A stretch of 5,262 nt of DNA, taken from positions 1 through 5,262 of the forward strand of contig JBILLA010000185.1 of NCBI GenBank assembly GCA_044376365.1. The letters are read 5' to 3'. This document shows positions 1 through 5,108 of the stretch, piece after piece. This DNA comes from JBIKWN01 sp044376365 (GTDB lineage: Bacteria; Bdellovibrionota_C; UBA2361; JBIKWN01). Positions within the stretch are counted from its first letter, which is position 1; the number at the start of each line of letters is the position of its first letter. The translations under genes and the position numbers were made by a program. The notes under the pieces are model-generated. The model was not told where the DNA came from. It ran no database searches and was given only the letters and a program-made list of their open reading frames with translations.

Positions 1-29
1 TTTATTTGCCATTTAGTGGTGACCCCCGC

Positions 30-127
30 GTATAACAAAAAAGTCGTACGGAGAAACGGGGCGCGAAATTCATTGGCGATTTCGATTGATTAGCTGCCCC
101 GTTTCCCGCACACTTTAATCGTTGTAC
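30..127 (+). other. attC site 0 (left boundary of cassette A)
   Basis: Integron cassette recombination site. The R'' box GTATAAC (30-36) and R' box GTTGTAC (121-127) flank an imperfect inverted repeat. The left arm CGGAGAAACGGGGC (49-62) pairs with GCCCCGTTTCCCG (96-108), leaving A52 as a single extrahelical base, a hallmark of folded attC. R'' and R' differ at one position, as expected because R'' belongs to the preceding cassette (outside the window) and R' to cassette A. R' departs from GTTRRRY at one base (T at the fifth position). Crossover is expected between G121 and T122. Confidence 0.85.
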
Positions 128-192
128 CTTCTGGTGCTAGTTCGACTAAAAAAAGTCCAATTTAAAACTAATTTGATTCAAAAGGTGTATAA

Positions 193-585
193 ATGATTTC
201 TTCTACTGAAATTACGGAACAGGAGGTGGTGAATGCATTACGAGCATGCAAGCCTTTGAAAGACTGGGATAGTGAGTGTAACCCTGGTTCTGAAACAATA
301 ATTCAAACCACTTTTTATACAGACATTAATCCTGCTGACGGAGCAACCATAGATTCTGCTGACGGAGTAGCCATAAATGCAGACTTCTGTTGGGTGAGCG
401 GTCAATTTAAAAACCATACGATTAAAGTTTTTTATGATGGCAATAAGATAGGAAGAGAAGCTCGCGACAGTCGCCATTTCGAGACATCTGAGTTAGCTAG
501 ACAGTTGTTTGAGGATATTTTGTCGGCAAAACAAACTGTAGAAGAGGATTTTGGAAGTCTTCCCAACGGCTTCCGAGTGGGCTAG
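193..585 (+). CDS. Cassette A: hypothetical 130-aa protein
   Basis: I do not recognise this protein. It is small and acidic, with no signal peptide or membrane segment, so probably cytoplasmic. The ATG at 193 has an AAGG Shine-Dalgarno at 182-185 with a 7-nt spacer, so the start is well supported. The N-terminal third (ISSTEITEQEVVNALRACK) looks helical. A central stretch contains an 8-residue tandem duplication, PADGATID/SADGVAIN (residues 47-62), followed by a beta-like segment (FCWVSGQFKNHTIKVFYDG) and a helical C-terminus rich in Glu and Leu. It is the only gene of its cassette, and its TAG stop directly abuts the R'' box of its attC, the compact layout typical of gene cassettes. No promoter is apparent in the 65 bp between the upstream R' box and the start, so expression may depend on upstream transcription. 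Confidence 0.85.
   Translation: MISSTEITEQEVVNALRACKPLKDWDSECNPGSETIIQTTFYTDINPADGATIDSADGVAINADFCWVSGQFKNHTIKVFYDGNKIGREARDSRHFETSELARQLFEDILSAKQTVEEDFGSLPNGFRVG
331..378 (+). repeat. 24-bp tandem duplication inside cassette A gene
   Basis: Two adjacent 24-bp copies (331-354 and 355-378) match at 20 of 24 positions and keep the reading frame. They encode PADGATID and SADGVAIN. The shared core CTGCTGACGGAG is identical in both copies. This looks like a past in-frame duplication that has since diverged slightly. Confidence 0.85.
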
Positions 586-680
586 GTACAACAATCTGAT
601 CGAACAGATTTTGCACCATGAGATACTGTTATTAGACTAGGCAACGCATAGGTGCAAAACTGCTCATCCAAACGTTATGC
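586..680 (+). other. attC site A (end of cassette A)
   Basis: R'' box GTACAAC (586-592) and R' box GTTATGC (674-680). The left arm CAGATTTTGCACC (605-617) pairs with GGTGCAAAACTG (651-662), leaving A608 unpaired. R'' is the exact reverse complement of the R' box that opens cassette A (GTTGTAC, 121-127), confirming that 122-674 is one cassette. The site closely resembles attC B in both arms and in the loop motif TTAGACTA. Crossover is expected between G674 and T675. Confidence 0.92.
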
Positions 681-963
681 AAGTGTAATTTTAAGTAGGA
701 TTTAAAAGACGCGTGTTCAAAGGTCTGTGTTGGATTGATTGGTCTATGAGCATTTAAAGAACACATTAAACCGTCCGAATACTTAGCTATCTTCTATTAG
801 TACCAATCGCAGCATTGTGATTAATTAATTGGCAATACTAAAGTTTCTCGTCTAATTCTCCGACCATCCTTTGAGCCGAGATGACTTTGGTAGCTGCGCG
901 CGCTATGCATGTTAAGCCGAGTCTTGTCTTCTTGGGGAATGAATCTTTGGGATAGTATGTTTT
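681..963 (+). other. Long 5' leader of cassette B
   Basis: No convincing gene lies here, which is unusual because cassettes normally place the start codon close to the R' box. Two weak features are visible. One is an imperfect inverted repeat, TAGTACCAAT (798-807) against ATTGG-CAA-TACTA (828-840), around an AT-rich centre. The other is a 24-codon frame starting at ATG 881 and ending at TAG 953-955, nine bases before the main start. TTGGCA (829-834) could be a -35 box, but no good -10 follows. The length would allow a cassette-borne promoter or a leader regulating the gene downstream; neither is shown. Confidence 0.5.
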
Positions 964-2049
964 ATGTTAGTAGTTTCGCCAAAAGCAATAGAAAAGAACG
1001 AGAACAAACAGCAAAAAGCAACACAGAAGGAAGCTATTAGCTTTAATGATAGAGTTAAAGCATTTGATGGAGAAATCTATCAGGACCCTAAAACTGGTTT
1101 GACCATCGTAGTTAAAGAACCCTGTCGGAAAATTGGCGAGGAGTTTGAGACATTGCGGGACCCTCTCTTTGTTAAAAATCCTGTTTCAAAGCTGGCGAAT
1201 CAAATTATTATTAAGTGGCGGGAAGCTCAAAATAACGATTCCATGGTGTATGTGATTTCTACGAACTCCGGTGATGCCAGTATCGCTGTTGCAGGCGACC
1301 GATGTGCTGTAGCTGATTCGAAAGGAAACGTAACAATACTAACAAGAGTGAAAGATTCGGAAAAGCTGAGACTGGAAAATCAACTTCAATATGGACAGGC
1401 TCCCGATATTCATAAAGCAGATTACTTAGCTAAGCTGGCAGACGGGCGAAAGATATGTATAACTTCTTCGAAATCTATCGATAAAGACGATGATCATAGT
1501 TTTCGCGCTTTCTTTGGTAAAGACAAGCTTGAGGAAATAAAAATCACCAATATACGGAAATGGAAGGACGGTGGAACTACCGAGATCTATACTGAAAAGG
1601 GTATGTTTTTCTTCCCATTCGTGAAAGAAAAACCGGGGCATTATAGACCAAATGGGCGGTCAGAAGAAATTGAATTGAATCTAGTCGATAAGTCACTGCG
1701 GCAACAAGAAGCAGAAAAACTTGGAGTCTTACATAGCTCAAAAAAAGAAGTATCCATTGAGCTAAACGCTTCTAAATTTAGTATAAAGCTAAGCGATATT
1801 ACTATTCACCATTCGGTCTCTGATGATATTAAAAAAGGCCTACAAGAAAGTATTGCTTATATAGCATTGATCCAGCCTATAACTTCGCTAAAAGAGTTAG
1901 GAGGAATATTAAGACCGGATGATAACTTAAAGGTAGCCAGTGGGTGGGGATATAAGTTTGTCAAAGACCAAGAGGGTAGAATCTATGTACGTGAATACGA
2001 AGGTCGATGGATCCGCCTTGATACTGGTGATGTAATCAAATCGTTCTAA
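964..2049 (+). CDS. Cassette B: hypothetical 361-aa protein
   Basis: I do not recognise this protein. It is long for a cassette gene. No signal peptide or membrane segment is seen, so a soluble cytoplasmic protein is likely. Residues 6-25 form a Lys/Gln/Glu-rich, probably disordered leader. Residues 30-160 alternate short beta-like strands with charged turns (YQDPKTGLTIVVKEP, VYVISTNSGDASIAVAGDRCAVADSKG). Residues 160-240 are very Lys-rich and include SSKSIDKDDDHS. The C-terminal part has LNASKFSIKLSDITIHHS and a Trp/Tyr-rich end (SGWGYKFVK, RIYVREYEGRWIRLDTGDV). The start is the only ATG after the in-frame TGA at 940; its Shine-Dalgarno is weak (GGGAT at 949-953). It is alone in its cassette, and 121 bp of untranslated sequence separates its stop from the R'' box. 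The uninterrupted 1.1-kb frame argues for a real gene. Confidence 0.88.
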   Translation: MLVVSPKAIEKNENKQQKATQKEAISFNDRVKAFDGEIYQDPKTGLTIVVKEPCRKIGEEFETLRDPLFVKNPVSKLANQIIIKWREAQNNDSMVYVISTNSGDASIAVAGDRCAVADSKGNVTILTRVKDSEKLRLENQLQYGQAPDIHKADYLAKLADGRKICITSSKSIDKDDDHSFRAFFGKDKLEEIKITNIRKWKDGGTTEIYTEKGMFFFPFVKEKPGHYRPNGRSEEIELNLVDKSLRQQEAEKLGVLHSSKKEVSIELNASKFSIKLSDITIHHSVSDDIKKGLQESIAYIALIQPITSLKELGGILRPDDNLKVASGWGYKFVKDQEGRIYVREYEGRWIRLDTGDVIKSF

Positions 2050-2170
2050 GCTTTGATTCTATGCTGTAAATTGAGTAAACGCAGCTTGCTGAAGTATTGC
2101 TAAACCATCCTTCTTTCATAGGCGCTGAAGAATTACTTCCATATGCGAGAAAGTTGGATCGATAGTACTT

Positions 2171-2267
2171 GCATAACAAAACGATCGAGCAAGATTTTGC
2201 ACTATAAAATTCGGTAGTTAGACTAAGGATCGATTTGGTGCAAAACTTCTCATCGTAAACGTTATAC
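2171..2267 (+). other. attC site B (end of cassette B)
   Basis: R'' box GCATAAC (2171-2177) and R' box GTTATAC (2261-2267). The left arm AAGATTTTGCAC (2191-2202) pairs with GTGCAAAACTT (2238-2248), leaving A2194 unpaired. R'' is the exact reverse complement of the R' that opens cassette B (GTTATGC, 674-680), so 675-2261 is a single 1587-bp cassette. Arms and loop are clearly related to attC A. Confidence 0.92.
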
Positions 2268-2287
2268 TCTTGAAATTGAGACAGAAT

Positions 2288-2740
2288 ATGCATCAAAGAA
2301 ACTATCTAACTAAATTATTAGCTCTTTCGTCTATCACAGGTGTTGCTTTTGGTGCCAGTTGTGCCCAACAAAAACCCATCGGAGTTACTTATTCAGACTT
2401 AAATAATTCGACCTCTACGAACCTAATCGGTCGGAAAATACATTTTGTTGCCAAACTTGAATACCAATCAGACCAGATTGTGCAAAAATCAATCCCTCGA
2501 GATCCTATAGTGATAGATGGACTATTCATAGCTCAAGCACCTAGCGTCAGTGAAGTGCGAGAATTTTATTATAAGATGATATTTTCTAATTCTGACGGTA
2601 AAGATGTGGCAACTTTTTACCCAGTTACATTTAATGACTATCTCGAAAAAGGCACGTATTCATTGGAGGCTACATTTGTGGGGTATGGTAAGGAGGGTTT
2701 ACCGATACTTGAAAATATCCAGGGATATAACACAAAATAG
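2288..2740 (+). CDS. Cassette C: exported 150-aa protein, possible lipoprotein
   Basis: I do not recognise the mature domain. The N-terminus is a good export signal: basic residues (MHQRNYLTK), a hydrophobic core (LLALSSITGVAFGA), then SCAQQ. Cys25 is preceded by Gly-Ala-Ser. That is a loose lipobox because Leu is missing at -3, so either lipoprotein processing at Cys25 or ordinary signal-peptidase cleavage after Ala26 is possible. The mature part of about 125 residues looks beta-rich (KIHFVAKLEYQSD, DPIVIDGLFIAQAP, FYYKMIFSNSDG, TYSLEATFVGYGKEG), suggesting a small periplasmic or outer-membrane-anchored beta domain. I chose ATG 2288, with GAG at 2278-2280 and a 7-nt spacer, over the in-frame TTG at 2270 because it places the basic n-region directly before the hydrophobic core. 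The TAG stop sits one base before the R'' box. It is the only gene in its cassette. Confidence 0.85.
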   Translation: MHQRNYLTKLLALSSITGVAFGASCAQQKPIGVTYSDLNNSTSTNLIGRKIHFVAKLEYQSDQIVQKSIPRDPIVIDGLFIAQAPSVSEVREFYYKMIFSNSDGKDVATFYPVTFNDYLEKGTYSLEATFVGYGKEGLPILENIQGYNTK

Positions 2741-2741
2741 A

Positions 2742-2838
2742 GTATAACAATTCGCGCCACGCGGAGGCGAAACCGCGTCAGTTTAGTAATAAGGTTGTTT
2801 TATTTACTGGTTTCGCCCCGGTGCGCCTAACGTTATGC
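2742..2838 (+). other. attC site C (last attC in window)
   Basis: R'' box GTATAAC (2742-2748) and R' box GTTATGC (2832-2838). The left arm CGGAGGCGAAACC (2762-2774) pairs with GGTTTCGCCCCG (2809-2820), leaving A2765 unpaired. R'' is the exact reverse complement of the R' opening cassette C (GTTATAC, 2261-2267), so 2262-2832 is one cassette. The arms are GC-rich and differ from those of attC A and B. No GCATAAC box follows within the window, so this appears to be the terminal site of the array. Confidence 0.92.
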
Positions 2839-2988
2839 CGTTAAGGCTTTCATATCAAGAAGAAAGAGAGTGGAGTGTAATTCTAGAAAAGACCGAGAAG
2901 GCTGAGGCACATCTGCACTCTCTTCAAGCTAAAACCTCTGAAGTGTTAACTAGCGAGGAAAGTGTCGCTCTTTATCGAGCGCTGGGAG
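2835..2988 (+). pseudogene. Possible ABC-F (Uup-type) ATPase C-terminal fragment
   Basis: The frame opened by the ATG inside the attC R' box reads RLSYQEEREWSVILEKTEKAE and continues through LTSEESVALYRALG. This resembles the C-terminal coiled-coil linker of ABC-F ATPases such as Uup, where a conserved K-L-S-Y-K-x-Q-R-E segment is followed by a Glu/Ala/Leu-rich coil. The nucleotide-binding domains that should precede it are absent: the attC abuts directly. The resemblance stops near 2985, where the frame enters the antisense of the neighbouring regulator gene (it stays open to 3086), so the normal end of the family is also missing. There is no Shine-Dalgarno. I infer a gene fragment truncated at both ends; a chance coiled-coil frame is the alternative. 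The family match is from memory of the motif only. Confidence 0.42.
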
Positions 2989-3849
2989 TTATACCTTTCC
3001 AATCTTCTCCCGAACTTCAGCAATCCTACGCCTGCTCACTGGAAATACATCCCCCGACGATAGTTCGCAAATATAGCCCTCTTTAGTTTTTTTAAGTTTG
3101 GTTATCTGTGATAGTGCCACCCAGTGAGAGCGATGTATTTGAATTCCGCTATCAGGGTTCAGTTCCGATATCGCATCTCTAAGATTGTAAAGTAGTAAGC
3201 CACAGCCGACAGTGGTTCTCACGTTGACGTAATGAAGTTCTGAGGTCATGGAAACAAGTTCGCCACCGATGGATTCCCTTACCAAAGAGGGGAACCTCCG
3301 ACTTTCAGGTTGAATGTCGGAGGCAGATTTTTCAGGGGGAACAAGGATTGCCTCTTTTTTCTTAGTATAATCGAGGGGAGTAGGAATGAAAGTCAACTGA
3401 AGTATCCAAGGCACATTCAAGCCGATCCAACCGACGGTTACCGGCACCACTATTGCAGAAAGTTCATCCAGAACATCCAAAAAAATGTTTCCAGTGCTAT
3501 CGTCCTCTGGAATGCCGAATAAGAAGTCAAGCCCAAACGCAATCGGCGAAAATATGACACTGCCAATTAACCCTGCGGCCATTGTCAGAAGCCAAGGGTT
3601 ACGGATGCTCGACTTGCTCAGGTTAGTGGATAGAAACTTTTGAACGAAGATAAGCAGTGGAATCAGTATCAAGAACTGAGTGATCCAAAACACCACTCCT
3701 TTGAAAACTCCGATACCTGACGCACCTTCGGGCTCTAACCAAGCGAACACTATAGCAATGAAGAAACTTGCTACAAAAAAGTATCGATCCACGGAAACCT
3801 TAGTGCCGCTGATGTGAAGTTTTTCGTTTTGGGTATCTGCTTGCTCCAT
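2989..3849 (-). CDS. Membrane-anchored LytTR-family transcriptional regulator
   Basis: A 286-aa protein with an N-terminal membrane part and a C-terminal DNA-binding domain. Hydrophobic segments lie at about residues 22-38, 46-70, 85-110 and 127-154, consistent with four membrane helices. A linker rich in Lys, Pro and Ser (155-187) leads to a LytTR domain at about 188-286. The domain shows a V-S-x-x-S-E-L-H-Y-V-N-V opening, the signature IHRSHWVAL (238-246) and the closing FPVSRRR (269-275). LytTR domains bind DNA through beta-strand loops. Here there is no receiver domain, so the membrane part probably senses the signal itself, or a partner does. I chose ATG 3849; an in-frame TTG at 3867 lies inside the direct repeat taken as the operator, and neither start has a clear Shine-Dalgarno. 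The gene is divergent from the outer-membrane protein gene, and its 3' end runs into the ABC-F-like fragment. Family assignment is firm; target and signal are inferred. Confidence 0.9.
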   Translation of the reverse strand: MEQADTQNEKLHISGTKVSVDRYFFVASFFIAIVFAWLEPEGASGIGVFKGVVFWITQFLILIPLLIFVQKFLSTNLSKSSIRNPWLLTMAAGLIGSVIFSPIAFGLDFLFGIPEDDSTGNIFLDVLDELSAIVVPVTVGWIGLNVPWILQLTFIPTPLDYTKKKEAILVPPEKSASDIQPESRRFPSLVRESIGGELVSMTSELHYVNVRTTVGCGLLLYNLRDAISELNPDSGIQIHRSHWVALSQITKLKKTKEGYICELSSGDVFPVSRRRIAEVREKIGKV

Positions 3850-3864
3850 CGCCTGAGATACTAA

Positions 3865-3896
3865 CAACCGTTCGTGTAAAATATCAACCTTCCGTG
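3865..3896 (+). promoter_or_regulatory. Candidate LytTR operator (20-bp-period direct repeat)
   Basis: CAACCGTTCGTG (3865-3876) and CAACCTTCCGTG (3885-3896) match at 10 of 12 positions and start exactly 20 bp apart, two helical turns. The core ACCGTTCGT (3867-3875) fits the known LytTR pattern [TA][AC][CA]GTTN[AG][TG] at every position; the second copy (3887-3895) misses it at two. The 11-bp gap between the 9-mers is typical of paired LytTR sites. It starts 15 bp before the regulator's ATG on one side and ends 105 bp before the outer-membrane gene's ATG on the other, so it could serve autoregulation, control of the porin-like gene, or both. A very weak promoter candidate downstream is GTTACA (3909-3914) with TTTGAT (3934-3939). 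Confidence 0.65.
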
Positions 3897-3990
3897 CATA
3901 TTCAAGGAGTTACAGCTCTTTTGCTACTTGGCATTTGATCCATCGTGCGATTACCTTTGAGGACATATTTTTTAACTTTTATTCAAAAAG

Positions 3991-3996
3991 GGAAGG
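3991..3996 (+). promoter_or_regulatory. Ribosome binding site deciding the start at 4002
   Basis: GGAAGG lies 5 nt before ATG 4002, a strong Shine-Dalgarno. It decides against the in-frame GTG at 3945, which would add 19 residues before the signal peptide and has no comparable site. Confidence 0.8.
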
Positions 3997-4001
3997 TCCT
4001 T

Positions 4002-4859
4002 ATGTCAATGTCAGTGCGTTCAAGAGTGAGTTGTAAAGTGGTTTTACTTGTTGGGCTATTTTTAAGCACCATGAACACCGGCGTATGTCAGGTTCAGAGT
4101 GCCAGCAATGATCCATTGGTTCCATCGCCCTCTATATTTGACTTCACAGGGGGAGGTGGCTGGGGATTTGCCATTGGCGCTTCAGTGGAGGGCGAAAATG
4201 CTTATGACGGCTCGGATGAGTATGAAATCGGTATCGAGCCAGCAGGAGCTGCCCAGTATCGGTTAGATAACTCGATCTTCTTCTGGGAAGGCACCGAACT
4301 CGGCGTCAAGGGACTTGCTAACGAACGCTTATTGCTTCAAGGCGGCGCAAGATACGAGGCCGGACTTGAACCAGACGATTCCGACGATGGTCGGTTAGAT
4401 GGCATCAAAAAAAGAGATTCCCATATTGTAGGTTTCCTTGAGGCCCGTTATGCCCTCGACGATAACTGGAAAAACTGGCTAGCAGCAAGAACCCTTGTAG
4501 GTGAGAGCGATTTTGGTTTTCTAGGTGTTTTGGCGGCTGGACATAGATTTGGCAGCACCAAAGATGGATCAGGTGCTGAGGTTTATGCGTTCTCAACCTT
4601 TGGAAATGGAAACTTTATCAATAAAGATTTCGGTATTCCTGCTTCAGATGCTCAAACCTCGGGACTCGCAGAAACCGATTTGAGTGGTGGCTATCGGTCG
4701 ACGGGTATCCAAGGTATATACCGTCATATCTTGAATGACGACTTCCAACTTATCGCTAGCGTTGGTGGGGAACTCTACAGTGGAGCGATTGGGAACAGTC
4801 CTCTAGCCAGAGAAGATTTCGAAACAGAAGTTGCCTTGACTGCTCTTTACACCTTCTGA
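4002..4859 (+). CDS. MipA/OmpV-family outer-membrane protein
   Basis: A 285-aa protein of the MipA/OmpV family, predicted outer-membrane beta-barrels; E. coli MipA was described as an MltA-interacting scaffold protein of murein machinery, while other members are linked to osmotic or antibiotic responses. The N-terminus is a signal peptide: basic SVRSRVSCK, a hydrophobic core (VVLLVGLFLSTM), then cleavage probably near residues 29-34. The mature start shows GGGWGFAIGASVEGENAYDGSDEYEIGIEPA, typical of the family's first strands, where an E-Y-x-G-S-D/E motif precedes an acidic turn. Alternating hydrophobic strands and Asp/Gly-rich turns continue to the end. The last residues, VALTALYTF with a terminal Phe, form the usual barrel-assembly signal. 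Length is slightly above the usual family size. It is transcribed away from the LytTR regulator across a shared intergenic region and is its most likely target. The exact function cannot be read from sequence. Confidence 0.87.
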   Translation: MSMSVRSRVSCKVVLLVGLFLSTMNTGVCQVQSASNDPLVPSPSIFDFTGGGGWGFAIGASVEGENAYDGSDEYEIGIEPAGAAQYRLDNSIFFWEGTELGVKGLANERLLLQGGARYEAGLEPDDSDDGRLDGIKKRDSHIVGFLEARYALDDNWKNWLAARTLVGESDFGFLGVLAAGHRFGSTKDGSGAEVYAFSTFGNGNFINKDFGIPASDAQTSGLAETDLSGGYRSTGIQGIYRHILNDDFQLIASVGGELYSGAIGNSPLAREDFETEVALTALYTF

Positions 4860-4869
4860 AGATTTTTTT
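4825..4869 (+). terminator. Weak candidate terminator for the MipA/OmpV gene
   Basis: Seven T residues (4863-4869) follow the stop codon. Upstream, CAGAAG (4825-4830) can pair with CTTCTG (4853-4858), but the loop is 22 nt and most of the hairpin lies inside the coding end. The T-run is clear and the stem is poor. A near-repeat, ACCTTCTGAAG (4851-4861) and ACCTTGTGAAG (4876-4886), also spans this point. Confidence 0.3.
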
Positions 4870-4905
4870 GATGCGACCTTGTGAAGGGGGAGTGGTCAAT
4901 GATCT

Positions 4906-4931
4906 ATAAAAAATAGTGTTGATTACAACAC
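4906..4931 (-). terminator. Intrinsic terminator, minus strand
   Basis: On the minus strand GTGTTG-TAAT-CAACAC (4931-4916) forms a perfect 6-bp stem with a 4-nt loop, followed by TATTTTTTAT (4915-4906). It begins 6 bp after the TAG stop at 4938-4940 of a minus-strand reading frame, which supports that frame being a real gene end. On the plus strand no T-run follows the stem. Confidence 0.62.
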
Positions 4932-4937
4932 GTTGCT

Positions 4938-5108
4938 CTAACACTTTGGAATGAGCGAGGTCAGTCTCTTCTCAATATTCTGAGCATCAAGAACAGCAGT
5001 CGCACCGATGTTGTTGTTGGCGGTCGACATATCCGCCAACAACTTTAATGCGTTATCTATGAGATTTACATTATTGAGAGCGCAAGGAAGCGGCAAATAG
5101 GCACAAAA
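4938..5108 (-). pseudogene. Possible 3' remnant of an unrecognised minus-strand gene
   Basis: The minus-strand frame is open from 5108 to the TAG at 4938-4940 (56 codons). The protein-like part is VNLIDNALKLLADMSTANNN followed by IGATAVLDAQNIEKRLTSLIPKC, an amphipathic, apparently helical C-terminus. A terminator directly downstream supports it as the end of a transcript. The only in-frame ATG would leave 30 residues, and an in-frame TAA at 5109-5111 blocks extension, so the 5' part is missing. I do not recognise the family. Its 5' portion overlaps, in the same codon register, the plus-strand GNAT-like frame, so only one of the two can be genuine over 5049-5108. Apart from this, the 400 bp after the MipA/OmpV gene hold no complete gene. 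Confidence 0.33.
5013..5043. repeat. Perfect 11-bp inverted repeat
   Basis: GTTGTTGGCGG (5013-5023) and CCGCCAACAAC (5033-5043) are perfect complements separated by 9 nt. Only a weak TTTA follows on the plus strand and AACATC on the minus strand, so it is not a standard terminator. It falls inside the minus-strand remnant, where the arms encode LLAD and TANNN, so it could be a coding coincidence or a site left by a rearrangement. Confidence 0.6.

Noticed and set aside
238..477. Minus-strand frame antisense to the cassette A gene
   Set aside because: It is a shadow of the 130-aa gene, whose start has a good Shine-Dalgarno and whose stop abuts the attC.
847..914. 29-codon minus-strand frame in the cassette B leader (start near ATGCAT at 906-911)
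   Set aside because: No Shine-Dalgarno, low-complexity Arg/Ser content and no supporting context.
2270..2287. TTG start six codons upstream for the cassette C gene
   Set aside because: ATG 2288 has a GAG at 7-nt spacing and gives a normal signal-peptide n-region.
2036..2296. 86-codon minus-strand frame across attC B
   Set aside because: It runs through the stem of the attC site, overlaps the ends of two plus-strand genes and has no protein-like character.
2966..2981. Hairpin CGCTC-TTTATC-GAGCG as terminator for the LytTR gene
   Set aside because: The stem is only 5 bp and no T-run follows on the minus strand.
2989..3086. Continuation of the 2835 plus-strand frame to 3086
   Set aside because: This part is antisense to the conserved end of the LytTR domain and shows no ABC-F resemblance.
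3850..3867. TTG start six codons upstream for the LytTR gene
   Set aside because: It lies inside the direct repeat taken as the LytTR operator and has no Shine-Dalgarno at proper spacing. It is not fully excluded.
3945..4001. GTG start 19 codons upstream for the MipA/OmpV gene
   Set aside because: ATG 4002 has GGAAGG at a 5-nt spacing and places the signal peptide at the N-terminus.
4937..5058. A further attC ending at GCGTTATC (5050-5057)
   Set aside because: GTTATCT does not fit GTTRRRY, no matching R'' box is present upstream and the arms do not pair in attC fashion.
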